The notes under the pieces: model-generated
What the model was told of the DNA's origin: nothing
The model's database searches: none
Seen by the model: only the letters and a program-made list of their open reading frames with translations
Source of the DNA: Pseudomonas hormoni
GTDB lineage: Bacteria > Pseudomonadota > Gammaproteobacteria > Pseudomonadales > Pseudomonadaceae
Length of the DNA stretch: 64,000 bases
NCBI RefSeq assembly: GCF_018502625.1
Contig: NZ_CP075566.1
Span: 563,001-627,000 of the forward strand
Direction: 5' to 3'
Translations under genes and position numbers: made by a program
Part shown: positions 1 to 8,352 of the stretch, piece after piece
How the letters are laid out: every line of letters begins with the position of its first letter
Numbering within the stretch: position 1 is the stretch's first letter

Positions 1-221
1 GCCGCGTCGACGCCTTTGACGGCTTCAGCCAGTTGCGAAGCCTGAGCGGTGCTGAAGGCGATGGCCTGATTGCCTTCGGTGTAGCCCAGGACCGGCGCAA
101 TGGCCGCGACCAGTTCGGCCGAAGGATTGAGCAATGGCTGTGCGTAAAACACTTCCAGCCATGCGCCTTGACGGTTTTGAGTGCCGACACCAAAGGCCAG
201 GCTGAATACGGTAGTGGACAT
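1..221 (-). CDS. dapD: 2,3,4,5-tetrahydropyridine-2,6-dicarboxylate N-succinyltransferase, N-terminal part (window edge)
   Basis: An open frame starts at the ATG at 221 and runs off the left edge, giving the first 73 residues (MSTTVFSLAFGVGTQNRQG...). This matches the N-terminus of the Pseudomonas-type DapD of about 344 residues. The enzyme succinylates tetrahydrodipicolinate in the succinylase branch of lysine and diaminopimelate synthesis, in the cytoplasm. The left-handed beta-helix catalytic part lies outside the window. It lies 33 bp downstream of yffB in the same direction, and dapC, a later enzyme of the pathway, is about 2.8 kb away on the same strand. Identity rests on recalled family sequence and synteny. 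Confidence 0.9.
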   Translation of the reverse strand, partial: MSTTVFSLAFGVGTQNRQGAWLEVFYAQPLLNPSAELVAAIAPVLGYTEGNQAIAFSTAQASQLAEAVKGVDA

Positions 222-254
222 GTAAATACCTCTAACAAAATTGAACGGGCGGGC

Positions 255-617
255 TTACTTGAGCGCTGCCGCGTAGATGTCTGGCTTGAAGCCAATCAGG
301 GTTCTGTCACCGAGATCGAGCACCGGGCGCTTGATCATCGAGGGTTGTGCGAGCATCAGTTCGATGGCTTTCGGCTGGTCGAGATCGGCTTTGCGTTCGT
401 CGTCGAGCTTGCGAAAGGTCGTGCCTGCGCGGTTCAACACCACTTGCCAACCGTGCTCGTCGCACCATTGGGTGAGGTGTTCACGATCGATTCCGACCGT
501 TTTGTAATCGTGAAAGTCATAGCGGACAGCGTGTTCATCGAGCCAGGTGCGCGCCTTTTTCATGGTGTCGCAGGCTTTGATGCCGAAAAGGTGCAACGTT
601 TTGCTTGAAACGGTCAA
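255..617 (-). CDS. yffB: ArsC/Spx-family thioredoxin-fold protein (YffB-like reductase)
   Basis: The product is 120 residues if translation starts at the TTG at 617. I chose it because a purine-rich Shine-Dalgarno (AAAGGGGG) lies 6-7 nt upstream and the protein then begins right at the thioredoxin-like fold (LHLFGIKACDTMKKARTWL). The upstream extension reads as low-complexity sequence. A single N-terminal Cys in the CDTMKKA motif replaces a CxxC, as in ArsC/YffB proteins, and an RPVL motif lies near residue 100. The family resembles glutathione-dependent arsenate reductases, but the YffB branch has no firmly assigned substrate. It is probably co-transcribed with dapD, which follows after 33 bp. 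Confidence 0.85.
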   Translation of the reverse strand: MTVSSKTLHLFGIKACDTMKKARTWLDEHAVRYDFHDYKTVGIDREHLTQWCDEHGWQVVLNRAGTTFRKLDDERKADLDQPKAIELMLAQPSMIKRPVLDLGDRTLIGFKPDIYAAALK

Positions 618-819
618 GGAATTGCCCCCTTTGCAGGTGCTGGAAAAAAAAGGTGAAGGATTATGCCATGACCGGACGGTTTCGCGTCGGCTGTGGTCGG
701 GTTTGTCTTTCTGCCTGCGCATTCAGCGGTGGTGTGCGACATTGGTGCAACGGTCAGCCGTCAGTCTATGCAGCTAATATGGCACTTCAATGCTGTCGAT
801 TGTCTGGGAACCGCGCTCT

Positions 820-1300
820 ATGCAAACCGCTTATACCGTCCTGATCATGCTGATGCTGGTCAGCGTTTCACGCTTGGTCGGACGGGTGATTCCGCTGTCG
901 TTGCCGCGGGTGCAAATCGCGGCGGGTGCGTTGCTGGCATGGCCGACCTTCGGGTTTACTGACGCTGATTGCCGCGTGTATTGCGTTGCCACTGTTGCTG
1001 CGAGGCATTGAAAAAAGTCCGGACGACAAGCGCCGCAGTGAAGTGCGTGACGCCTGGCGCAAGACCGCCGAAGCGGCCATTCATGCGCTCTAGGCTGAAG
1101 AGTTGAATCCTCAGGATGCAGCACAGGCGCTGGCGTTTCAGATGGACTTGCTGGAGCGGCGTCTGCGGTGGAAGGCGCTGCGGGCGCAGCGCCTTGAATT
1201 GTACAAACTCAGCCGTCATCACCAGATTCGTGATGACGTATTGCGCGAAGTGCTGGGGGAGCTGGATTTGAGTGAAGCCAACCTGGGGCAGGTTAGATAA
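820..1300 (+). pseudogene. Na+/H+ antiporter (CPA1-type) remnant with large internal deletion
   Basis: The frame opening at the ATG at 820 gives about 46 residues typical of the first membrane segment of Pseudomonas Na+/H+ antiporters (MQTAYTVLIMLMLVSVSRL, then VQIAAGALLAWPTFGF). At about 955-962 homology jumps to another frame that encodes the end of the last membrane segment and the cytoplasmic C-terminus (LIAACIALPLLLRGIEK, ending SEANLGQVR at 1300). That frame also has an in-frame TAG at 1091-1093. The transport core, roughly 400 residues by comparison with the usual length of about 550, is gone. P. aeruginosa has an intact antiporter gene at this position between dapD and dapC, so this looks like local gene decay. 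No function is expected. Confidence 0.8.
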
Positions 1301-1308
1301 GCGAGGGC

Positions 1309-2061
1309 TTATTCGTTCTCCGCTGTGGAATACGGGTAAGCCTTTTCCATGAAAGCCTTGTCTTTTTCGCTAAGGGTCAGGTTAAGGTCAATCTTGACGT
1401 CTCCATGGGTCCAATGTTGGCGGACTTCATAGTGCATGATCGACAGCGGATCATACGTTGAGTGATTCACTTCGCTGGCGTCCAGAAGATTGAAGTAACG
1501 CTCGTCAACAGCTTGTCTCTTAGGGTCATTTTCGTCAGCATCTGCATTCACGCCCCAAGAGGCATAGACAGCTTCCTTGTTCCACGGAATGCTCGCCTCC
1601 GGGTGCAGATGTTCATGTTCGGCGCCCAGTGCATGTCCAAACTCGTGCATTACATTGGCGGCGAAAAACTCAGGCATGTGCTGATCCGGTGACAGATACA
1701 TAGTTGGGTCATCTGTATCTAATAAAGCATCAGTGCCAATGTAGGACCAATAAATGCCGGCTTCGCTTTGGATGCGGATATCACCTTCATTACCCTCAAT
1801 GAAATCGAAGGTCAGATTGATATGTGGCAGCCAGTTATTTGCCGCAGCCTTGACGGCATCCTTGAAGTCCTGGTCGCCGTTTAGAAAAGCAATGCGCAAC
1901 GAGCGGCCTGGTGCCCAGAAATGGGTGTGCCTGTTAACTGCGCGTTTTTTGCGTCCGGGTTCCGAAACTCTTCGGTTCCTGGGGTTTTCGGCGACAGCAA
2001 CTTCGTAAGAGGCCTTAGGTTCAATCGTTTTTTTGGCTTGATAAAATAATGCAATGTTCAT
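1309..2061 (-). CDS. Astacin-like (M12A) zinc metalloprotease, paralogue 1
   Basis: The product has 250 residues. It carries the full astacin zinc signature HEFGHALGAEHE (about residues 140-151) and a downstream SIMHYE Met-turn, so the catalytic residues are intact. The catalytic domain seems to begin after a basic RKKR stretch near residue 40, followed by HTHFWAPGRSLRIAFL, with a short N-terminal segment before it that could be a propeptide. There is no hydrophobic signal peptide and no C-terminal RTX repeats, so the export route is unclear. A GGAAG Shine-Dalgarno precedes the ATG. It follows its paralogue at 2096-2854 after 34 bp, probably as one operon. GC content is visibly lower than in the flanking housekeeping genes, which suggests acquisition. 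Substrate and role are unknown. Confidence 0.8.
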   Translation of the reverse strand: MNIALFYQAKKTIEPKASYEVAVAENPRNRRVSEPGRKKRAVNRHTHFWAPGRSLRIAFLNGDQDFKDAVKAAANNWLPHINLTFDFIEGNEGDIRIQSEAGIYWSYIGTDALLDTDDPTMYLSPDQHMPEFFAANVMHEFGHALGAEHEHLHPEASIPWNKEAVYASWGVNADADENDPKRQAVDERYFNLLDASEVNHSTYDPLSIMHYEVRQHWTHGDVKIDLNLTLSEKDKAFMEKAYPYSTAENE

Positions 2062-2095
2062 GTATGACTTCCATGTTTAAAAATTACAACTCCCT

Positions 2096-2854
2096 TTATG
2101 GGTAAATCTTGCGCACGAACGCGATGTCACTTTGACTGATCTGAGTGGGGTTTGGCTGATGCCAGTTACCAATGGTGAGGTCACTGGGGATTTCATAATG
2201 CATTACCGAGTGCCGGTCGTAGGGTGCGTACGTTTGACCGGGATTACGGTCAACTGGCAGCACTTGAGTGTCAACTTGGTCTCTGGAGTAACCAACTGTC
2301 GAGTAATAGGCATATACCTTTTCCAGATCCCAGGGGATCACCGCGTCGGGGTGCTGGTGTTCGTGTACCAGGCCTAGCGCATGACCGAACTCATGAATGA
2401 CGGTGGACTCGTAATGAGGTGATGTAAAGTTTGTCCCTAATGTCATTGAGGAGGCTTGAGGGTCCCCTGTACGCGAGTCGGTGCCTATACTTGAGCTTCC
2501 TCCCGTACCGAACATGTACTCCTGGCAGTCAACTCGGATGTCACCTAGAAAATCGTCGGAACTAAAAATTTCCTCCTCGTCCATCTCAATAAAGTCGAAC
2601 TTTAAATTAACATGGGGCAGCCATTTGCTTGCGCCATTTTTTACCGCTTCGAAGAATTGTTCGTTATGATGTTTGAAGACAAGAATTTTTAGTGTTTTAC
2701 CTGTCTGCCAATACTTGGTGTGTTGACCGATACTGCGCTTTTTTCGATTGCCGTTACTGTTGATATTGTTGCTGGGGCGCTCGTTTATTGCTGCGTTATA
2801 TGAGGCAACAGGGTCGATGGTTGGAATGATTTTGCAGTATGTGATCTGGTTCAT
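2096..2854 (-). CDS. Astacin-like (M12A) zinc metalloprotease, paralogue 2
   Basis: The product has 252 residues and shares its whole architecture with the neighbouring gene. It has a short N-terminal segment (SYNAAINERPSNN), a basic RKKR stretch near residue 40, HTKYWQTGKTLKILVF, the astacin zinc site HEFGHALGLVHE and the Met-turn SVMHYE, and ends in SDIAFVRKIYP. There is no signal peptide or membrane segment. The two proteins are clearly diverged duplicates. The start at 2854 is the only reasonable ATG, yet no good Shine-Dalgarno precedes it. Codons and GC are more A/T-rich than in dapC or glnD, fitting an island inserted between the antiporter remnant and dapC. Function is inferred only at the level of peptidase. 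Confidence 0.8.
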   Translation of the reverse strand: MNQITYCKIIPTIDPVASYNAAINERPSNNINSNGNRKKRSIGQHTKYWQTGKTLKILVFKHHNEQFFEAVKNGASKWLPHVNLKFDFIEMDEEEIFSSDDFLGDIRVDCQEYMFGTGGSSSIGTDSRTGDPQASSMTLGTNFTSPHYESTVIHEFGHALGLVHEHQHPDAVIPWDLEKVYAYYSTVGYSRDQVDTQVLPVDRNPGQTYAPYDRHSVMHYEIPSDLTIGNWHQPNPTQISQSDIAFVRKIYP

Positions 2855-3010
2855 TTGGTTAGTTATTCAGGTTGTTAGTGAGTCCTTAAGGTATTTAATG
2901 TTTGGACGGGGTGTCTAGTTGTATGGTCTTTCCAGTTGTTGCATTGGAGGTGTTCTGGTTTGTATGTGGGGGGTTGAGGTACGTTGGTGCTGTTAGTTGA
3001 TATTGGTTTT

Positions 3011-3041
3011 CAGTCTGCACCGCTTTGCGCTGTGCAGACTG
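3011..3041. repeat. Inverted repeat downstream of dapC
   Basis: A perfect 10-bp stem, CAGTCTGCAC (3011-3020) and GTGCAGACTG (3032-3041), encloses an 11-nt loop 12 bp past the dapC stop. On the minus strand it is followed by AAAACC and not by a U tract, so it is at best a weak terminator. It may instead stabilise the 3' end of the glnD-dapC transcript. Confidence 0.55.
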
Positions 3042-3052
3042 CTAGGTAGTAA

Positions 3053-4252
3053 CTACTGCTTCCTGCTAATGAAGGCGCGAATACGCTCGGCAGCTTCAAC
3101 ACATTCAGCCAACGGTGCAACCAATGCCATGCGCACGCGACCGGCCCCTGGATTGTCTCCGTTTACTTCACGGGACAGATAAGAGCCCGGCACCACAGTC
3201 ACATGTTCTTCCACAAACAAATCGCGGCAGAACGCTTCATCATCGCCCTCAACGTTCGGCCACAAGTAGAAGCCACCATCCGGGCGTTGCACGTCCATGA
3301 CCGGGCCGAGTATCTCCAGCACGGCATCATACTTCTCGCGATACAGCGCACGGTTGGCGCGCACATGCACTTCGTCGTTCCATGCGGCAACGCTCGCCAG
3401 TTGGGTCTGAACCGGCATCGCGCAGCCGTGATAGGTGCGATACAGCAGGAAGCCTTTGAGAATCTCGGCATCACCCGCCACGAAGCCGGAACGCAGACCC
3501 GGCAGGTTGGAGCGCTTGGACAGGCTGTGGAAGACCACGCAACGCTTGAAGTCCTTGCGGCCCAGTTCCACGCAGGCGCTGAGTAGGCCGGGTGGCGGAG
3601 TCTGCTCGTCGAAATACAACTCGCTGTAGCACTCGTCCGCGGCGATCACGAAGTCATATTCGTCGGCCAGGGCGATCAGTTTTTTCAGAGTATCGACCGG
3701 GATCAAGGCGCCAGTCGGGTTGCCTGGCGAGCACAGGAACAGGATCTGGCAGCGTTTCCAGATGTCCGGGGAAACGGCATCGAAGTCCGGGTTGAAGCCG
3801 TTCTCATCCAGGCACGGCAGGTAATGTGGCTTGGCGCCGGCGAGGAACGCGGCACCTTCATAGATTTGATAGAACGGGTTCGGGCTGACCACCAGCGCAT
3901 CGTCGCCTCGGTTGACGACGGTCTGGGTAAACGCAAACAGCGCTTCGCGGGTGCCGTTGACTGGCAACACGTTGCGCGCTGGGTCAAGCCAGCCATTCGG
4001 GACACCGAAGCGGCGCTCGCACCAGGCGGCAATGGCTTCACGCAGCGCCGGAATGCCGAGGGTGGTCGGGTATACGGCCATCTGATCCAGATTGCTCGCC
4101 AACGCCTCGGCGACGAAGCTTGGCGAACGGTGTTTCGGCTCGCCGATGGACAGCGCGATAGGGCGCTTGTCCGGGTTCGGCGTAACGCTGCCGAGCAGGG
4201 CGCGGAGCTTCTCGAACGGGTAGGGCTGGAGCTGGGACAAAGCGTTGTTCAT
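3053..4252 (-). CDS. dapC: Succinyldiaminopimelate transaminase
   Basis: The product is a 399-residue fold-type I PLP aminotransferase beginning MNNALSQLQPYPFEKLRALL, like Pseudomonas DapC. Visible family motifs are the SPGNPTGA segment, the AADECYSELYFDE stretch with the PLP-contacting Asp and Tyr, and the SLSKRSNLPGLRSGF segment with the Schiff-base Lys. It catalyses the reversible transamination between N-succinyl-2-amino-6-oxopimelate and glutamate in lysine/diaminopimelate synthesis, directly after DapD. It lies downstream of glnD on the same strand, separated by a REPIN. The neighbourhood with dapD makes the assignment firmer than for a generic aminotransferase. Confidence 0.92.
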   Translation of the reverse strand: MNNALSQLQPYPFEKLRALLGSVTPNPDKRPIALSIGEPKHRSPSFVAEALASNLDQMAVYPTTLGIPALREAIAAWCERRFGVPNGWLDPARNVLPVNGTREALFAFTQTVVNRGDDALVVSPNPFYQIYEGAAFLAGAKPHYLPCLDENGFNPDFDAVSPDIWKRCQILFLCSPGNPTGALIPVDTLKKLIALADEYDFVIAADECYSELYFDEQTPPPGLLSACVELGRKDFKRCVVFHSLSKRSNLPGLRSGFVAGDAEILKGFLLYRTYHGCAMPVQTQLASVAAWNDEVHVRANRALYREKYDAVLEILGPVMDVQRPDGGFYLWPNVEGDDEAFCRDLFVEEHVTVVPGSYLSREVNGDNPGAGRVRMALVAPLAECVEAAERIRAFISRKQ

Positions 4253-4283
4253 GAGGGGCCTCGTTCAGTGTGGAGGCAGGACT

Positions 4284-4416
4284 GTGTGGCGAGGGGGCTT
4301 GCCCCGTCCGGCTGCGCAGCAGTCGTAAAACCATGATGTGCGGTTTATCTGATACACCGCGCTTGCTGGTTTTAGGGCCGCTTCGCAGCCCAACGGGGGC
4401 AAGCCCCCTCGTCACA
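4284..4416. repeat. REPIN (REP doublet), GTGGCGAGGGGGCTTGCCCC type
   Basis: Two oppositely oriented copies of a REP unit flank a short unrelated spacer between glnD and dapC. The left copy begins GTGTGGCGAGGGGGCTTGCC and the right copy ends with its inverse, with GGGCCGCTTCGCAGCCCAAC on the inner side. The same class recurs at 56584-56719. Such doublets are non-autonomous elements mobilised by RAYT transposases. No RAYT gene is in the window. Confidence 0.85.
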
Positions 4417-4448
4417 GAAATCTGCTTCCACAGTGGGAAATTTGTTAG

Positions 4449-7151
4449 TCAGATACTGATTCGCGACAGTTTGATATCGGGTTCCTGGCTCACGCTCAGC
4501 TGTTCGACGATCGCATCCTGCAAGCGGCTGCACAGCAACGGGTCGGACAACGGCTGATTGTTGGCATCGGTGATGAAAAACACGTCTTCCACACGCTCGC
4601 CGAGGGTGGCGATCTTGGCGTTCTGCAGTGACAGGTCGAACTCCAGGAAAATCGTACCGATCCGCGCCAGCAAACCCGGCCGATCCGGGGCGCTGAGCTC
4701 CAGTACCGTCACCGGCCGCTGGGCATCGTTGTGGATCGTCACCTGTGGCGCAAACGCGAAATGCTTGAGCTGACGCGGCACCCGACGCTGGATGATCGTC
4801 GGGTAATCGTCCGGGTTGCGCAGGGCTTCGGTCAGGCCGTCGCGGATCTGTTTGACCCGCGCCGGGTTGTCGCCGATCGAATCGCCGTCAGTGTCGAGCA
4901 CGATGTAGGTGTCGAGGGTGAACTGACTGCTGGACGTGATGACCCGGGCGTCGTGAATGTTCAGGTTCAGCTGATCCATCGCCGCCACGGTCACGGCGAA
5001 GAAGTCGTGCTGGTCCGGCGCATAAATGAAGATTTGCGTACCGCCCTCGAACTCGCGCTGGGTGGTTTCCTTGATCAGCACCAAAGGCCCGCCATCAGCC
5101 GGCTGCTGCAGGATTGCGTCGGTGTGCCAGGCCACATCGCCGGCGGTGTGACGCAGAAAATAATCATCGCCCAATTGCGACCACAACTGTTCGACGTCGT
5201 CAGGGTCGTTGCCGCCGCGTACCAGAATATCGAGGGCGGCGCTCTGGGTCTGGCGGATCTGCATTTCACGATCCACCGGGTTCTCCAGGCCGCGACGCAA
5301 CGCACGTTTGGTCTCGGTGTAGAGCTGGCGCAACAGGCTGGCGCGCCAGGAGTTCCACAGTGTCGGGTTGGTGGCGTTGATGTCGGCGACGGTCAGCACG
5401 TACAGGTAATCGAGGTGGGTTTCGTCACCGATGATCTGCGCGAAGTCGTGGATTACGTGCGGGTCGGACAAGTCCTTGCGCTGGGCGGTGGTCGACATCA
5501 CCAGGTGGTTCTGCACCAGCCAGACGATCAGGCGGCTGTCCCACACCGGCAATTGGTGGCGCTGGCAAAAGGCCTCGGCATCCACCGCGCCGATTTCCGA
5601 GTGATCGCCGTGCCGGCCCTTGCCGATGTCGTGATACAGGCCTGCGAGGTAGATCAGCTCGGGCTTGGGCAGCTTGCCCATGAGCTTGCTGGCCAGCGGG
5701 AATTTTTCCGACACCTGCGTGTACTGCAACTTACGCAAGTGTTTGATCAGGTTCAGCGTGTGCGCGTCGACCGTGTAGATGTGAAACAGGTCGTGCTGCA
5801 TCTGTCCGACAATGAAGCCGAATTCCGGCAAATAACGCCCGAGAATGCCGTAGCGGTTCATCCGGCGCAGGTTGCGGTGGATGCCGATCTTGCACTTGAA
5901 CAGCTCGATGAACAGGCTGGTGTTGCGGATGTCGTTGCGGAAATCGTCGTCGATCAGATGGCGGTTTTCCCGCAGCAGACGAATGGTATCGGCGCGCACG
6001 CCCTTGATTTCCGGCTGCTGTGCCATCAGCACGAATATCTCGAGCATGGCGAACGGCGTGCGGCGGAATACGTTGTCGTTGCGCGCCTCGATGTAACCGT
6101 CGTGCAACTGGAACCGCGAGTTGATCGGCAGCGGCGGTGCTTCATCTTCCGGCGCCAGGATGACTTCCTCGAAGTGCTGGATGATCAGGTCGCTGAGCTG
6201 GGCGATGCTCATGACCACCCGGTAATACTGCTGCATGAAGTTTTCGATGGCTTGCTTGGCGTCATCGCCCTCGAAACCCAGCAGGCCGGCAATCGAACGC
6301 TGGTGATCGAACAGCAAGCGGTCTTCGGAACGACCGGCGAGCATGTGCAGCGCGTAACGAACCTTCCACAGGAACTCCTGGGAGGAGGCCAGCAGGGCAT
6401 TTTCGCTCTCGACCAGGAAACCTTCACCGGCCAGTGCCCGCAGGTTCAGGGTGCCGTACTCGCGCCGGGCCACCCACAGAATCGTCTGAATATCCCGTAG
6501 TCCGCCGGGCGAGCCTTTGACGTTGGGTTCCAGGTTGTATTCGGTGTCGTTGTACTTGTGGTGACGGGCCTTCTGCTCGGCGCGCTTGGCCAGGAAGAAG
6601 TCCTTGCTCGGCCACATGTGTGCGGTGCTGGTGACGTCGAGCATGCGCTGGCGCAAACGCTCGGGACCGCAGATGGTGCGGCTTTCCATCAGATTGGTGA
6701 CAACCGTCAGGTCGGCGCGGGCTTCTACTGCGCATTCGTCGACGGAGCGAACGCTCTGACCGACTTCCAGGCCGATGTCCCACAAAAGCGTCAGAAAACG
6801 CTCGATGGAATCACGGAAAATTTCGTGGTCGGCGCTGTCCAGCAGGATCAGCAAATCGATATCGGAATAAGGGTGCAACTCACCGCGACCGTAACCACCG
6901 ACCGCGACCAGCGCGATATCGGCGTCTTCACTCCAGTTGAACTGCTCCCAGGCCTTTTGCAGGATGTTGTCGACGAACCAGGCGCGATCCTCGATCAGCC
7001 GGCGAATCTCCCGGCCACTGCGAAAGCGTCCGTCAAGGACCTCGCGGGCCTGGCGGATCGCCTTCTTGAAAGCCGCGATCGGGCTGGCCTTCAGGGCCAG
7101 TTCAGCCTGGAACTGGCCACGGTCGAAGAGTTCGGGATCCACCTGCGGCAT
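4449..7151 (-). CDS. glnD: Bifunctional [protein-PII] uridylyltransferase / uridylyl-removing enzyme
   Basis: The product has 900 residues, the usual length for this family. The N-terminal nucleotidyltransferase motif [17 protein letters not shown] lies near residues 85-101 and holds the catalytic Asp pair. An HD hydrolase motif ([17 protein letters not shown]) lies near residue 505, and two ACT domains occupy the last 200 residues (for example [17 protein letters not shown]). GlnD senses glutamine and adds UMP to or removes it from PII (GlnB/GlnK), setting nitrogen status for glutamine synthetase and NtrBC. An AGGAAAG Shine-Dalgarno precedes the ATG. It sits 45 bp downstream of map and upstream of dapC, the conserved Pseudomonas order. 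Confidence 0.97.
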   Translation of the reverse strand: MPQVDPELFDRGQFQAELALKASPIAAFKKAIRQAREVLDGRFRSGREIRRLIEDRAWFVDNILQKAWEQFNWSEDADIALVAVGGYGRGELHPYSDIDLLILLDSADHEIFRDSIERFLTLLWDIGLEVGQSVRSVDECAVEARADLTVVTNLMESRTICGPERLRQRMLDVTSTAHMWPSKDFFLAKRAEQKARHHKYNDTEYNLEPNVKGSPGGLRDIQTILWVARREYGTLNLRALAGEGFLVESENALLASSQEFLWKVRYALHMLAGRSEDRLLFDHQRSIAGLLGFEGDDAKQAIENFMQQYYRVVMSIAQLSDLIIQHFEEVILAPEDEAPPLPINSRFQLHDGYIEARNDNVFRRTPFAMLEIFVLMAQQPEIKGVRADTIRLLRENRHLIDDDFRNDIRNTSLFIELFKCKIGIHRNLRRMNRYGILGRYLPEFGFIVGQMQHDLFHIYTVDAHTLNLIKHLRKLQYTQVSEKFPLASKLMGKLPKPELIYLAGLYHDIGKGRHGDHSEIGAVDAEAFCQRHQLPVWDSRLIVWLVQNHLVMSTTAQRKDLSDPHVIHDFAQIIGDETHLDYLYVLTVADINATNPTLWNSWRASLLRQLYTETKRALRRGLENPVDREMQIRQTQSAALDILVRGGNDPDDVEQLWSQLGDDYFLRHTAGDVAWHTDAILQQPADGGPLVLIKETTQREFEGGTQIFIYAPDQHDFFAVTVAAMDQLNLNIHDARVITSSSQFTLDTYIVLDTDGDSIGDNPARVKQIRDGLTEALRNPDDYPTIIQRRVPRQLKHFAFAPQVTIHNDAQRPVTVLELSAPDRPGLLARIGTIFLEFDLSLQNAKIATLGERVEDVFFITDANNQPLSDPLLCSRLQDAIVEQLSVSQEPDIKLSRISI

Positions 7152-7196
7152 CGATTGGCTTTCCTATCTATAAGGCTGGGATTTGCTCGGGTCGGA

Positions 7197-7979
7197 TCAG
7201 GCCGAAACGCGCGGGATGGTGTCATCGCTGCGCAAGGTGAAGATCTCGTAACCGGTGTCGGTCACTACCAGCGTGTGCTCCCACTGGGCCGACAACTTGC
7301 GGTCCTTGGTGATCGCGGTCCAGCCGTCGCCCAGCACCTTGGTGTCGGCCTTGCCCTGGTTGATCATCGGCTCGATGGTGAAGGTCATGCCGGCTTTCAG
7401 TTCCATGCCGGTGCCGGCGCGGCCGTAGTGCAGGATTTGCGGCTCTTCGTGGAACACCTTGCCGATGCCGTGACCGCAGAACTCGCGAACCACCGAGAAA
7501 CCGTTCTTTTCGGCGTGCTTCTGGATCACTTCACCGATGTCGCCCAGGCGGCAGCCGGGTTTGACGATTTCGATGGCCTTGTACATGCATTCCTGGGTCA
7601 CTTGGGACAGGCGCTCGGCCCAGACCGGCACGGTGCCGACGTGGAACATGCGGCTGGTATCGCCGTGGTAGCCATCCTTGATCACGGTGACGTCGATGTT
7701 CAGCGTGTCACCGTCCTTCAACGGCTTCTCGTTCGGAATGCCGTGGCAGACCACGTGGTTGATCGAGGTGCAGATCGACTTCGGGTAGCCTTTGTAGTTG
7801 AGCGGGGCAGGAATGGCCTGCTGCACGTTGACGATGTAGTCGTGGCAGATGCGGTCCAGTTCTTCGGTAGTGATGCCCGGCTTGACGTGTTCAGCAATCA
7901 TTTCCAGCACATCGGCGGCCAGTTTGCCGGCGACACGCATTTTTGCGATGTCCTCCGGGGTTTTGAGGGTGACGGTCAT
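7197..7979 (-). CDS. map: Type I methionine aminopeptidase
   Basis: The product has 260 residues. It shows the five metal ligands of the family: two Asp in the DVTVIKDGYHGDTSRMF stretch, His in CGHGIGKVFHEEP, Glu in TIEPM, and Glu near the C-terminus in AQWEHTLVV. It removes the initiator Met from nascent proteins in the cytoplasm. It is transcribed divergently from rpsB across a 373-bp intergenic region, an arrangement conserved in many proteobacteria. glnD follows on the same strand after 45 bp. Confidence 0.96.
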   Translation of the reverse strand: MTVTLKTPEDIAKMRVAGKLAADVLEMIAEHVKPGITTEELDRICHDYIVNVQQAIPAPLNYKGYPKSICTSINHVVCHGIPNEKPLKDGDTLNIDVTVIKDGYHGDTSRMFHVGTVPVWAERLSQVTQECMYKAIEIVKPGCRLGDIGEVIQKHAEKNGFSVVREFCGHGIGKVFHEEPQILHYGRAGTGMELKAGMTFTIEPMINQGKADTKVLGDGWTAITKDRKLSAQWEHTLVVTDTGYEIFTLRSDDTIPRVSA

Positions 7980-8184
7980 ACAGGCTCTCTCTGCGCTCGA
8001 AGGCGCTTGCTAACACGGAATGGGCAGTGTGCGATCGATGTTCGCCGCCCTGAAAAACGCGATTCTAACAGACGATCAGCGCAAATCTGAGCCTCTGTGC
8101 ATCGCTTCTCTCTATAGATAGGCGCATTCTTGAGCGATTCCAAGAGCGCGGATGAAGGCGCGCGTCAGGAATTGAGAATCCGGG

Positions 8185-8213
8185 TTCCGTTTTTGCGAGC
8201 CTTGTGATATAAA
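8185..8213 (+). promoter_or_regulatory. Candidate sigma-70 promoter of rpsB
   Basis: TTCCGT (8185-8190) and TATAAA (8208-8213) are separated by 17 bp. Transcription would start at about 8220 and give a leader of about 130 nt before rpsB. The -10 is good and the -35 modest. The rest of the map-rpsB gap (7980-8184) shows no gene. It should hold the divergent map promoter, which I could not pinpoint. Confidence 0.55.
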
Positions 8214-8220
8214 ATGCGCC

Positions 8221-8352
8221 GCTTTCCGGGGATACCCCGAAAGGCTTAAATCCACACACGTGTCGACACGATGACCTGGGTGCCTTCAGCTGATGCTGCT
8301 GGTTGGTCATTGGGATACGTGGAGGCCAAACCCGACTTATTAAGGAACTATC
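8221..8352 (+). promoter_or_regulatory. Structured rpsB 5' leader (candidate S2 autoregulatory element)
   Basis: The leader can form several hairpins: CGGGG-ATA-CCCCG with flanking CTTT/AAAG (8224-8246), the 12-bp palindrome CGTGTCGACACG (8259-8270), and a longer arm ATGACC (8271-8276) with GGTCAT (8305-8310) enclosing CAGC/GCTG. In enterobacteria the rpsB leader is bound by ribosomal protein S2 to repress rpsB-tsf, and a comparable leader is expected here. Equivalence is inferred from position and structure only. Confidence 0.5.

Noticed and set aside
831..1222. Minus-strand frames over the antiporter remnant
   Set aside because: The plus strand carries clear homology to both ends of a transporter. 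The antisense translations do not resemble known proteins.
6558..8090. 510-codon plus-strand frame spanning glnD and map
   Set aside because: It runs antisense through two certain genes, has no supported start and shows low-complexity composition.
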